Shown here: positions 36,983 through 50,400 of the stretch, one piece after another
Layout: each line of letters starts with the position of its first letter
Position numbering within the stretch: position 1 is the first letter of the stretch
Assembly: GCA_034509925.1 (NCBI GenBank)
Contig: CM067534.1
Coordinates: 4,533,501 to 4,597,500 of the forward strand
Reading direction: 5' to 3'
DNA length: 64,000 bases
Origin: Hirudinaria manillensis
Lineage: Eukaryota > Annelida > Clitellata > Hirudinida > Hirudinidae
Notes under the pieces: generated by a model
Database searches by the model: none
Told to the model about the DNA's origin: nothing
The model's input: only the letters and a program-made list of their open reading frames with translations
Made by a program: the position numbers and the translations under genes

Positions 36983-37887
36983 AGAAATTTCTTTATTTTT
37001 AATGTAATGGCAATCAAGAATTTGCTTCGATCTCTGCAAATAATTGCGATGGATGTCAGTTTCTACCTCAAGGCATTTATAACGTTCGTAAATAGCTCTC
37101 TAAAAGTCACAACATTTTCAAGTTGCGCGAATTCTTCAAAAACCGATTTGCTGAAAATGTTAGACAGCCGTACAGGCACAAACTTAAAGACAAGGCAAAC
37201 AAAACAACTTAACTGGGAACAAACAATGTGCGGATGTCTTAGGTTACAATAGCCCACTTGTTCAAGTAAGATGGTTCTTTAATCGGCTCACGATGTTGGG
37301 GTCTCAAACCCCTTCTTATCACAAACTATCAAATTCAGCATAATTGTATATTCGCAGAAAACAAAAAAAAGTTGAGCATTAATTAGATAATCCCCGGCTT
37401 TAAAAGTTTCGATTCCTTCCAGAGGAAGGGGTGACAGCAGACAATGTGGTGTAGGTGCGCGTATGTGACCCATTCGAAGATCCAGTTACATCCTTTGGTA
37501 GAAGTCCTCCTGTGAAACTATTTTGAAGCATCTTTTTCACTTACATAAATCGTATATTTTAGATTAATATCCATCAAGATGAAATCATTTTCCCAAGAGT
37601 AATGAATGCAGATATTCTAATTTAAATAATTCTGCTTTAAATCAGATCATTGCATTACGTCCAAAGTTTTTAAGATAATTAGATGATGGCCGGCAAAATG
37701 AGGATAAGAACCGGAATTGATTCTAACCATCTCATGATCTAAAAATAGCATCTTTTCCATGCTGCTGAGGTTTGGCATCTCGGCTCATGGGTGGAAAGCA
37801 TCGTTTGTTGGTGTTTTCGTGTGTTGATTAAAGTTTATTTTCCCTTATTATAAAGACAATTTACTGTCTGTATGTCAAACATCATAA
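36983..37887. other. Intergenic region between Kelch and ceramide synthase genes
   Basis: 905 bp with no supported gene. Short open frames here have no recognisable family. It likely holds the Kelch 3' UTR and the ceramide synthase promoter and 5' UTR. Confidence 0.5.
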
Positions 37888-39316
37888 ATGGCCGGAGCAA
37901 ATGAAAATCCTGGATATTTAGAAAGCTTTCTAGATATTAAAGCGGGATTTCAGGAATATCTGAGATCTGCTACATATTCAAATGGAGAAAAGTTTACGTC
38001 AAACTTTAATGCTAGGCTTTTATATGAAGATTTCGTCAGTGATTTGCGCAGATTCGTCAGAGTTTCGTTGAGGGATGCCTGCCTTGCCATGGCACTAGGA
38101 ATTTTTATGACTTTTTTACGCTTCCTATTCACAACGTTTGTGTTTAAAGTTAGTAGATATTTGACAGCCTTTATTAGATGCTAATAGTTGTTAATTGTTT
38201 ATTTTGAACTTAATCTTTTTATAGCCATTTGCTTCATATTTGAAACTCAATAAAGTAAATTCAAAGAAATTTCCCGAAAGCATGTGGAAGTGTTCCTACT
38301 ACCTCTTAATATGTGGTTACCTTTTCTACATAATGATACTATCAGGAGAGAATGATTACTTTTACAAGCCTTATGACATCTGGAATGGTTTGTAAAGTCA
38401 GTTACTGGCAGTTACTAATGAACATATAAAAGTTGAAGCACAATTTCAGACTATCACCAACAACAAAGTGTGCCTCCCGATGTTGGAATTGCATTTTTGT
38501 TGGAGTTTTCATATTATTTACATTCCTTATATGGAACTTTATACATGGACATTTGGCGCAAAGACTCACCAGTGATGATATTTCATCACCTTTTGTGTCT
38601 CATTCTTATTGGTTTTTCATATTCTGTGAGGTAAAGATTTTAATCTGAGTAAGAAATTTATAATCTGAATAAAATCAATCAACCAATCAATAATTTCAAG
38701 GTATCACAAAGTTGGATTGCTGCTGATGTTTTTACATGATTACGCTGACATTTTCTTGGAGTTTTCAAAATGTCAGGTTTACATGAAATACCAAAATGGC
38801 AAATACTTGAGACGGCACGACTTTCTGGCCACTGCAAGCTTCCTCATGTTCACGGTCGCATGGTTTGTCGGCAGACTTTACCTCTTCCCCATGATGGTCA
38901 TCAGATCTTCCGGTCATTCGACCGTGTTCAGTGGAATCAAACCTCCACTGCCCTTCTATTTCATTTTCAACATTCTGCTCTGGTTCATGTTTGCTCTGAA
39001 TGTTTACTGGTTCTTTGTAAGTCATCAGTTTTTCCCATTATTTCATTGATTCTCACTAATAATTTTTAGGCTCCCCTTATTAATGCAGCTGTTTGTGTTG
39101 CAGCTGATAATGAAGTTCCTGTACAAAGTACTTTCTGGACAAATGAAAGATTTGGACGACATTAGGGATTACGATGTTGAAGATAAAATCAGAAAAGACT
39201 GTGCTGCTAAACAAAAGTCTACAAATGGAGGACCTCATGAAAACTCTGAGGCAAAATCAATCAAGTCCTCATGGTATACATCATCCTATATTTTACTTGT
39301 CAGCTTTTATTTATAA
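37888..39316 (+). CDS. CERS1: Ceramide synthase (CERS1-like, TLC domain)
   Basis: Five exons, 37888-38148, 38225-38387, 38450-38630, 38701-39016 and 39104-39316, join in phase to give 377 aa. The TLC domain runs from about residue 90 to 330. PESMWKCSYYL matches the family PESAWKFLFY. The Lag1p motif is clear: LYMDIWRKDSPVMIFHHLL with the catalytic His pair, then RYHKVGLLLMFLHDYADIFL with the HD of the second half. It has several membrane helices and an acidic tail (MKDLDDIRDYDVEDKI). No Hox-like domain is visible, which fits CERS1 rather than CERS2-6. Ceramide synthases acylate sphingoid bases in the ER using acyl-CoA; CERS1 prefers C18. The chain-length preference here cannot be read from sequence. 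It is convergent with the laminin gene. Confidence 0.93.
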
Positions 39317-40917
39317 ACAAGTTATCAAAGTTATCAATAATTAATCAATTGATAAAAATCACTCATCTCATACTAATATTTCAGTTTAATGCTATGTCCT
39401 CCTTGTTTCCATCTTAGTAATCAGTCTTGAAAATTACGAAAATCAACTTTACCATCAAGAAAGACTGAAAAATCAAAACCCCATCTTTAATTATATAAAA
39501 TCGATTTTATGTTTTTATTTGCCTTATGCACTGCTTCAGAACTGTAGACCAATACTGCCAGAAATTCACAGAATCAAGAATTTAGTTGCACAAGTTTTGC
39601 AAAAAATAGTTTTTGCTATGAATTATTTATTTATTTTTTGAAAAGCAAACTGTACATAATTTGCAAATGCTAATGAATAACTAGGCTTAAAATAATAACA
39701 GTTTTAGTAATTCAAATAAATTATCCATTACTAATAGTTAATACTTTTATTGCTCAGCAATGCCACTCATTTAAACTCAAACCACAAAGCAGTGTCAAGA
39801 AGAGGGTACAAGAAACATTCCAAGGACTGAAGATAGTATTTAGAATCCCCGAAACCTATTTGTATTCATTTTTCTGTTGTGAGTCTGTTATTTTATTGGC
39901 TAGCAATGTATTTATGATCTCGTTTGTCATGCCAAATCCATCCCCAACCCCCTGAGACAAGCAACTTCTGCCCACCCCGTCGCAGAGCTGCTAGTCAACA
40001 TCGTCTTTTGAAGTTTGAAGAATTTCAGTATTATTCCATTTTGTATTCTCTAGTCGTACGCTCAGTATTTATTTTTGGCCATAGACAACTTCTCACATCT
40101 CATGCGTTTTTTTCTCTTTTCTATCTTTGAGTTGTGACGAAACACCACCTATTTCCAGCATCTACATTTATAGCTTAATTATTTTTAATTTTTCCATTTT
40201 GTGGACCAGACGTTCAGACGATATTCTGCTGTAGTCTATTGATGCTTATTCAACTAACAGACTTATCATGAAAATCAACAGCGTTTACGACCTGACAATC
40301 TTTCCATCGCTAACTGTTGCATCAGTATTAAAGTACATCAGTACAATCTCAACATTCAAAGTATTTGTGCGAACTCATCAAAATGTGATTGGCAGTGATA
40401 GTAGTCTATGTTGTGATCTCAAATAAACTTTTTAAATATTGACTTGTGGCTTATATTTATTGTCAATACATACAGATCATCAAAATAACCTAATTTAGAG
40501 GTCCCTGTTTATAATCTCTTTTTTCAACTAATCTTAAATTATTCTAAACTTTCTAGATAGCCATAAAGTGCCTTCCATTATGTAATCATACAAAACAATG
40601 TTCTGAGATTACATGATTACAGTTCGCCTTATCTTTACATCCTTCGACTAAACAAGCATTTAAAGCATGCAGAAAGAGTAGAACATCCTATTCCAGTACG
40701 AGTCCTCAGCTCTTTGGACTTTGAATTGTTCAAGAAGAACCTTAATAATTAAATAATAATAATAATAAACTATTAAACTAGAAGAACCTTTGTAGATGTC
40801 GTGGAAAATTTAAAACCTGAAAGAACAAATCATTTGAAATGTTTCACAAATATCCGAAAAACAACATCGGCTCTGAACAGCATCCAACACCAACATCAAG
40901 ACGTGGATTTCCCCTCG
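39317..40917. other. Convergent 3' region of ceramide synthase (+) and laminin alpha (-)
   Basis: No exon is supported. AATAAA at 40422-40427 (plus) and TTTATT at 40456-40461 (AATAAA on minus) face each other within 40 bp. If both are used, the two 3' UTRs meet or overlap here. Confidence 0.5.
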
Positions 40918-43900
40918 TCACGACAGTATTGGACAACCGCTCAAGTGAACTCCAAACAATTCTTCTGCGTTCCACCAATCAATGGGCTCGTCATTTATTC
41001 TCACGTTTGCCAAACATCCGCTGAAGAAATCCCCAGATTCAGGCATGATCAGGGGTCCAATGGGGGCTGCAGAAGAGTCATAACCGATAATTTAAAAGCA
41101 ATTGCAGTAATAAATAATCACAAGCTTAACATTCGATATTAAGTGCAAAACCTGGATTTCCTCCAATGTAGAGCCTTCCCTCTAGTTCTAGATCGATCGT
41201 GTTACCTAGTTTCGTACCAGTGCTGGTTTGACCGTCGATTCTGAGAGTAATGCTGTCCGAAAAAAGTTCGGCCACCACCTGGTGCCAAGAACCGTCGCAA
41301 AGGCAGTCGGGACAATATTCAGATTCGACGGAATACATGGAATCGTAATCAGAGACTTTGAACGACATCTAGGCAATTCAACACGATAAACAATTTAATA
41401 TAATAAATTAAGACCTGTTGAAAACCGAATGCATTCATTCGACCAACCCGCTCGTCATTCAGGAGAATAACAAGTGTGGCAAATTTGTGAAAGTCACTCA
41501 TGGCAAAGAGGACTCCGTTGGGCTGGTAGAGTTTCAGGTTGAAACTGATTGTCAGGAAAGATTTGAAGTGAAAATGTTCGGCTATAATCGATCAGCAGAA
41601 AATACGTCAGCAGTTTAAAAACTCCATTTCTCGAGCCGCAACCTAAACTCAAACCCACCGAACAGAGCGTACGCGTATCCGTCGAAGAAGGCACCCTTTT
41701 CGATATTTGAGTGGCAGGGCTGGAGGCCAATCATATTTGGTGAATTTGCCAGGTGAATTAATTCACTGTTTATGCTAAAGTTTGCCAGGCATCCTCTGAA
41801 AACTGAGGCCTGCAAGCGTTTAATTTAAGTGAATTAGCTTTGGCATTTTGTGTTTCAGAATCTTTACATTCAGTCTAAATAAGAAACATCTGGAAACAAC
41901 ATTGCAGAACAGATAGCTATGTAATAGGCACAATGAATGAATGAATGAATGATATAATAGATACAATGTAATTTCTTCAACCTATGTTCTAAGAACTTGA
42001 TTTTGATTGTAACTGCTATATTGAAACAATGTTAACATAGCATATCATTCTAGTCTAAGCTAACAAAAAGCTGAGCATATTAATGATTAATGTTTTAAAA
42101 ATCCTCACGTCAAAGTCATAATGGGACTCCGGGGGTCTCCTTCCGACGTACAAGTTTTCAAAGCCGGAAGAATTAACACTAAATTTGATTTCTTCATTTT
42201 TGTCGACCACGATTTTGATGAAATCATTCCTAAGCAAGACATCCAACTGGATTGAAAAAAGATAAATCAATGATAAAATTTCTAGGCTTGCCTAGAAACG
42301 AAGTGCTAGTCAGGCAATTGGAAATCCCCGAGAAGGGCACTGACCCGAACCCACCGCCCGGTGTTGTACCTCTCCTTGGTCTCCGTCTGCTTCTCTTCGC
42401 CCCGTTGATTCTCCACGACCACCAGATGTCCGAGCATCAGCGAAACGGACCACGAAAATGAATCCCTTGACGACGAATGGAGTAAAGAACCCTCCTCGTG
42501 GTGAGTTCTCAGGTAGAAGGATATTGTGAATCTTTTAATTAATAATTAATGATCTTTTAATTAATAAGGATGTGTTTACATTTACATTTAGGAGATATTT
42601 CAGAGGATATTTTTGCAATACTAAAGATCATTGGCAAGGATAATCTTTTATTAAAATGTACGTAACGTATGCTTTCCAGATTACTATGAGTCGATTTAAT
42701 CTTTTCCTACCTGTTGATGTCAGTATATTCCCTGAGATCAAGCAGGACGTGGCTCGCCCGAGATGCACCGAACGAGACGGCGTGAGGTTCGTAATGATAA
42801 GCCTTCTTGAAGCTGCAATGCTGGGACTTTTGATAGAATATCGATTATCATTGAACAAGGAATTGAAGATCAAAACCCAAAGGAATCAACAGACCTTTGA
42901 ATCTAGAGGCAGGACGTTGGCCACTTCGTCAAAGTTATTCACAAACGGTGTCGTATTTTCTATCGAGCTCTGGGCAAGTCCGACTGCCGCGAGAACCGAA
43001 GTATTTTTAACGACACGTGACGTGGAAGCAGTTGATCGGGAAGTCGATGAATAGGATGGCTCCGGCGAAGATGGCTGAAAGAAATAATCATTCTTCTGCA
43101 TTTGGCATCTTCCTATGTCCACATCCTTGAAAGACTTTGGATTCTCGAACGTTAGGAGACTAAGTAGAAGAAAAACAAAAAGGAATTTACATTACCAAAT
43201 AAACCTCCGTTTCTAATTTTCAATTAAAAAAAGACATTCGCAAACTCGAATCCCATGTTTATAATTAATACATCAATAGCTTAACTTAAATAACTTAACG
43301 ACGCGACTGACGAGACACGACAGACATAAAAGAACACAAACACGTTGTCGACGATCAGCTCCGACATGCATCCACGAAAAGGTTTAAAAGTTTCCTCCGA
43401 GCGAGACTCGAGAACGTCGGGCGGAACTCCTCCGACGAATAAAACGTCCGAGCGAGAAAAGCGAAAACCATTCAATTGGTCAGAGTCGTCTGCATGGGAT
43501 TCCTTCAAAAGGATTCGATCGACCATCACTTTCAGTCTGCAAGTTTCAACAACGAGAAGATAATCATGGAACGATCGTTCCAAATCAAACGAACGATTTA
43601 ATTCGTTAACAAGAATTAATCATCTCAATTAATTCGTTTAGTGATTTAATGAGAATTATTCGTCTTATTTAATTAATTAATTATATAATTACTTAATAAT
43701 ATCTTGATTAATTAATCAATTACCGACCCGTCCTGGTGCTCGTGAGCCGTCACGAGGTGCGACGCATCGTCGCACAAACTCCGGTGATGTTTGAACTTCG
43801 ACAGCCTCTCGTTCCACTTCAAGAGGACCTCGAGTCCTCCTTTGCTTGTAAGTCGCACGAGGAATGATAACTGAAGGAGGTGATGATGGAGAAAGTACGA

Positions 43901-44596
43901 TCAGCAATTTGTTAATTTATTATTAATAAATAAATAATTAATTATTAATAAATGATTTATTAATTATTAATCGAATAATTAAGTGAATAATTGAGTTATT
44001 GACAAATAAATTGACAAATCATTCAGCAATTTGTTCATTTATTATTATTAATTATTTATTATTAATCGAGTTAATTTATTATTAAATGAGTAATTAAATG
44101 TATTATTAAATAATTAATTATTATTAATTTAATAATCAAGCGGGGTTTTGTGGTTGATAAATAAATGAATGAATTGACATGTTGACAATTGGAAAGACTA
44201 GGAAATACTTGCAAATTAATTGAAAGTTAATCAACTTGATAAAGTCTTTCCAATCTCAGCTCGATTCAAAACCAACTGCATTGTTAAAATCGACTTTAAA
44301 TCCCTTACAAGTCATCATCCATCTACAGATTATAATTGCAATTTATATCCATTTTTAATTATTAAAACAAGTAATTAACTAAAATCTCCATCAATAAATA
44401 GAATTTATATACCTGATAATCTTCGTTGATGGACAGCAGAAGTAATGCGTCTGGTGAGGAAGACTTAAATATGAAAGAGAAAGTGGGAGGAGAGGATTCG
44501 TGATGGAATTCTAATTCAAGGAATGATGATGATGATGATGATGATGGTCCTGTGAACCCTAACAACAGTGCCCTCTGGAACGAGTATGATGCATTC

Positions 44597-44628
<32 letters not shown>

Positions 44629-47404
44629 CAATCAAAACACAATTATATCTAAATGCCATCCAATTATTATCAGTTTGTCTAGCCATAAGCCACTCTTAAC
44701 TCGATAAAGTCTTATCAACGAGTGATTAAGAATTATTATTATTAATTACTTTAGCAAATTTAGTAAACAAAGGTTAACAACAACATAGTGCGACAAACAT
44801 TTGCCAAACATCCTGGCTTCATTCCGACGTGACGGCCGTCAAAGAGATCAACGACGTGAGAAGCGACGGAGTTGATCGTAATGTCCTTCATGCAACCGAG
44901 GAAACTCGTACTGCTGGACCTATTTACAAATTCAAGTTCTTGGAATTTTTGGAATAAATTTACGATTTTGTTATGAAATGGTAGGAATTTTTATGGATTC
45001 TGTTGCTGTGGAAGCAACACACATTAGACATAGTTTGACATATTCTGTACAAGAGATTGATAGGCAGTAATAATATTAAAAATAATATCTAATGCCTGTT
45101 TCTTTCACAATGCTCTTAGAGAGTCAATTTGCATGCCATCAACTAAGAATGCAGGCAAGTGCTTTAAAAGAACAAAATGTTTAAAACTCAATGCATCAGA
45201 TCGTTCGGATTCCAAGAAGAGTAAAGTAAAATAATTCCAGCATCTCATAACAATCACAATCAACATCACGATAATTACTAACAGCTCTTCGTGAACAACA
45301 TGAGACGGAAGACCTCCAAAGTACATGGGACTGCCACTCAAGTTGAGAGAATCATAAACTGGTGAATCGTGTACAGGACTCTTTATGTCCTCATTCTCTA
45401 CTCTCAGCACACCTTTTTAAAGATGTTGTACATGTCTTTTGATATTTCCGACATAGGCATGAGTCGATGCTCAATTACATACGTAATTATAATTATAATC
45501 ATAAAATAATTCACAATGACAATATAACAATCACAGATGGATGGATGGATGGATGGATGGATGGAGTTTTGATGTATGGGTAATGAACAGAAATAAATGC
45601 CTGATGAAATCATGTCGAAACATTATTTTAATTCTCACCATGTGAACTTCAAATTATAATCCAATGAATAAAAGTTAAACTATCAATTAATCAATATATT
45701 GATCAATAAAAATTGATATTTTGCAAACTAATACAAAAAAAATCAAACATTTCTGACGAAAACCTTGAAGATTGGTCCTCCTGGCATAGACCTTGACCCA
45801 ACGATTGGTGTTGTAAACGTATTTACTTTTAAGCATCGTGTGAATGCCATGGATTGGCCAACCATATTTGAACGCAAGGTGACCATCTTTCAGTTCCAAT
45901 GCGATGAATTCACCCTGCCAATGATGTGGCGGAGCAAGATATTGGAGGACGTTGTTGTTGTTGTGTTGTGAGATTTTATGGTTTTATTAAATTTTATGCA
46001 CACTTTATGTTAATTGGCAAAAGGTCTCAACCATATACAAACTGGGAATGCTTTGAAAGAACCATTCATTATATTATAAAGCTAATGTATTATTATTATT
46101 ACTATTAAATATCTTCACTTGTCATCAATAAAATAAGTACAATATACTTCAGCCTGCTTATGATAATAACATAATATCAATATTAGTTCAATATTAGGGT
46201 TAGTGTTACAGTTAGGGTTAGGGTTAAATCTACTCCGACAACAAACCGTGCTGTTGTTAACGGAACCAAAGAGTAACGAATTTCCCCAAAAGCTTTTGAA
46301 GCTCAGAGAGACGGTGATGGATTCGAGGGAAAGTTCGTCGGGCGACCTCACGACCGCGTGACCCGAGCCATCGAACCGGAATGCGTTCCGGTCGGCCGCA
46401 CCGTCGGTTTTCGAGCTGCAGAGCAAAGAACGTGGGATGACATTTCCAGAGTTAATGAATTCACATAACCATTAATAATATACATTAATAATTAACACTT
46501 AATTATATCATCAAATTCAAATAACGAAGTTAAAAATTGAAATTAGTTCCACGTATTTCTTTCACAAGTAACCAGCAAGTAACCTGCTGCCACATCGCTA
46601 AAGAATAAAATAACAATCGACAACATCTCATCAATCATTGAGAATCTAATCTCCAATCATCTATTGGACTCGGAAGGAAGCGGAACCGACACGAGGGGAG
46701 ATCCGTAGCAGGTCTGAGACGAAGACGAGAGAAGCTTCCCGAAGTCGAACATCCCGACGGGCACGTCGTCCAACGAGACATCCCCGATGCATCCGTGAAA
46801 GTCCCTCGAAGACAAATCCACGGGAAGCTACAAAGAGACTTCGAGTACCATCACAAGTGTCATGACATCATTTATAATTATTATAATTATTACATTTATT
46901 ACAATCGTCAATTGCACTAACTCCATGTTCTTAATTTTTTAATCATTTTTTGTTTTTTAATCACATTATTATTTCATTTTACTACATCTGATTGTCTCTC
47001 TTTAAGTGCCTTTTAAATATTTGCTGAATGAATTGAATGCAAAGGAAATATTAATATTAATAAATTAATAGATTAAATTAATAAATGTTAATATATATTT
47101 AACATAGAAATGGAATTAAATTCACCAGAAACGAAACCAAACCTCGTAGTCTTGGGGAGCTCCGCCCACAAAGAATTCTGTCGTTGATCGGTAGTTGAAT
47201 GGAGTCGGAGAAGGAAGAAACCTTCTCGTGATGGTGTTGCTCTCGTCAACGTTGTTTACGTTGTGAACCGTTAATTTTCCGATGTGTCCAATTCTATTTG
47301 ATTTGTTCAATTAGTTATCAATATGATAACAAGCACAATATAATCGATATTACATATCACATATAGTAGCAGATATTGTAGTAGTAATAATAATAATAAT
47401 AACA

Positions 47405-47437
<33 letters not shown>

Positions 47438-50400
47438 TGTTACATTTATATTGCATTTTATGGTATTATTAATTAATCAAGTTCATAGTGTTTCATTAAA
47501 AAACAAACTGGTTGCATAATATCATAAATAGGAATGAATACAAAACCTGGATTAGAGTCAGGCCAAAACCAACTCACAGGTTTTGACTAACAAAACAATT
47601 TTATCAGCTTTCAGTTTATTTCAGAGATAGGGAAAGATCATTAGAAAAGGGTTGGGTACCAAACATTGGTTGGGTATAAAACATTGGGTGGGTACTGATC
47701 GTTGGAAGGTATCATACATCAGTTGGGTACCAAGCATAGGATGGATACTAATGATTGGATAGGTATCAAACATTGGTTGGGTACTGATCATTGAAAGGTA
47801 TCACACATCGGTCGGGTATCACACACCAGTTGGGTACCAAGCATTGGATGGGTATCAAACATCAGATTAGTACCAAACATGCCACTGATGAGTTGAATTT
47901 TGCCTGTCACTTCTCCAACAACATTCATTAGTTCTATTTTTATCAATTTCTGGTCTTCCTACCTTTCAGCCTTGACCTTGTACCAGGTGAGTTCATCATG
48001 AAATGGCATATCATCCAATGTCTCCATCGTGTTTCTTTCATCTCCAATTCTCCACGAGAATCTTATTTTACCATTCACCAACTCCACAGCAATAAACTCT
48101 GACTGGTTATTATATTAGATTGGTTATTACAAATAAATTTCAGTTGTTTTTGATAAGATGAACTTAAATTATGAAAATTATCATGTAGATTATTATTTAT
48201 CATTATTATAATTATTATTATTTAAATTATTATTTTAAAATTATTAATATCAAGGATCAATTTAATTCCAGTTATTATTGCAAATATTATTCTTTATTAT
48301 ATAATCTTATTTGTACCAATCACAAAAAGGTCCCGGTCACAAAAAAATCCCAATGTCCACATATGAACAAGTTGCTCCACTAACACTTTGTATGTTGTTG
48401 ATGATTACAAGCAGCTGATTGAAATCAACGGAGTTGGTCCGAAACGAGAATTCAATCGAATTGGAGAGAGAAGAACGTTCAGTGAGGGGATAGGAACGGA
48501 TGCAACCTCCCTTGTGGCAAATGGGGACTCGGACCTTCATTAACAGTTTTTTTTAATATTAAATTAATATTTTATTTCTTATTAATATTAAATTAATATT
48601 TTATTTTTTATTAATATTAAATTAATATTTTATTTTTTATTAATATTAAATTAATATTTTATTTTTTATTAATATTAAATTGATATTTCTTTCAAAACCA
48701 TTAACTAGCTTCCTATTCCTTTAACATTCAATGCCTCTAAAGACTACTTAAATACCTTCCAATTGTATTCATATGTTGAATACATCAACAACAACAGCAA
48801 CGATATTTTTTTATTTTACAACAACATTTTACAGCATTAAAAATGAAAACATTAAAAACCACTGACGTTGGCAGCCCTTGCTCGAGCATATTTCAACGTG
48901 TCCTTCAAGGTCGCGACCTCTCTCGCCAGTTCCCGTTCGTACTCGTTCAGTCTCTCCACCCTCTCCGACACGACCGATATTCCACTCATCAACTCATCCA
49001 CCTTAGCACCCAATGACCTCACTGTTTGATGATGTTGAAAATAATCATTTTGTAACAACCATTTCATCATCATCATCATCATCATCATCGTCGTCGTCGT
49101 CATCATCATCACCACCACCACCATCATCGCTTCACTCATCGTTGGTTCAATATAATATTTTTCTAAATATTAAATTCAACGACACCGACCCGTAACGTTA
49201 AGCTCTCGACCGATCAGCTTCAATTCATCAGCTCGGCCAGTCACAGAAGCTCCAATGGCAGAGGAGTTGCTGGAGATGGAAAGAAGTCTTTCCTCGCATC
49301 TGGCTGATGATTGGTTGACGGATTTAATGTTGCTCTCGACTTTTTTCAACAGAAGGCTCGTATTTGAGGCTATGAATTTATATAAATATGGCCCTTTTAT
49401 ACCAATTTAATTGAAGATATTATTTTTAATAATAATTCTTTGACAATAAAAGTAAATAACAGGAGTAAATAACAGGCAGGATAAACAATTTATGCAAGAA
49501 ACTATTATATAAAAAAATTATTAGCTTCCAGAAGATGCAATATTTAAATGAATAAATTCATTTAAAGAAAAATAAATAAAATAAAGAAAAAAAAAATAGA
49601 AATATTCATAAATTATAAGAAATACTTGACAAGTTATTTGCGATGTTCTCCAAAACACCGATGACATTTTCCATGGTACCACCAGATGTCGTGTTCAGAA
49701 AGTTTACAATCGAGAATATATTTCTAAACTTCAGCACAATATCTAAATTAAGAATAAAGTAATTTATTTCTAATGGTTCAAAATTATTGCAATATTAATT
49801 ACTAATTAGATGAAATTAACCAATACTACTTAAGATGTAAGAGCCACTGACTTAAATTCACAATGCGGATGGACGGTTGGACGAATGGATGGATGGATGG
49901 ATGGATGGATGGATGGATGGATGGATGGAAATGAAATGTGTTTGTAAAACTTTCAACAACACAAAAGCACCATCTGTCCTGATGATGATGTTCTCAAGTG
50001 AAGTGAAATTCTGCACTTCAAGAGATGCATTGATGGATTCATTGAGCTGAGAGGCCTGATTAAACGATATTTTGTGTACAAATACTAATTTATTTATAAT
50101 TTATTTATTTATCAATCTTGAAATAAATATAGAAAAATTTTAGTTTTTCATAATTTTGATGAAAATGTGTCTCAAAATAAAATAAAAATACAGAGCCATA
50201 AAAACTCAATAAAGTCCTCTGAAAGAATGGCAAGCATTTAATTATTCATGCTAACAATGTGCAGGACCAGAGATGATTTGTTCAACGTTTCATTCATCAA
50301 ATTGGCCAATCTTGACCTCAACTTTTGAAGTCCTTCATTCTTTTGGGCCAAAGTTGACAGGGGAAGGTCAAAGTTCACCCTGTGAATAGGAATAGGTAAG

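Larger units (their letters stand above)
40918..48537 (-). other. Laminin alpha: LG1-LG5 domains
   Basis: LG1: exons about 48537-48390 ([19 protein letters not shown]), 48108-47964, 47297-47140 ([11 protein letters not shown]), 46828-46690 ([10 protein letters not shown]). LG2: about 46410-46250 ([12 protein letters not shown]), 45928-45767, 45417-45290 (MYFGGLP), 44917-44800 ([11 protein letters not shown]). LG3: about 44590-44413, 43870-43733, 43570-43335 ([19 protein letters not shown]). Linker: about 43130-42890, Ser/Thr-rich. LG4: about 42830-42713, 42537-42330, 42246-42109 (LYVGRRPPE), 41809-41659 ([10 protein letters not shown]). LG5: 41581-41415, 41368-41152 (LYIGGNP), 41066-40918 ([10 protein letters not shown]). 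Each domain shows the YxGG and FxGCxxxxxI signatures (YVGR in LG4, HGCIGDVSL in LG1). Confidence 0.92.

Noticed and set aside
40801-41142. 113-codon plus-strand open frame at the laminin 3' end
   Set aside because: It is the antisense shadow of the last laminin LG5 exon, which has the family signature on the minus strand.
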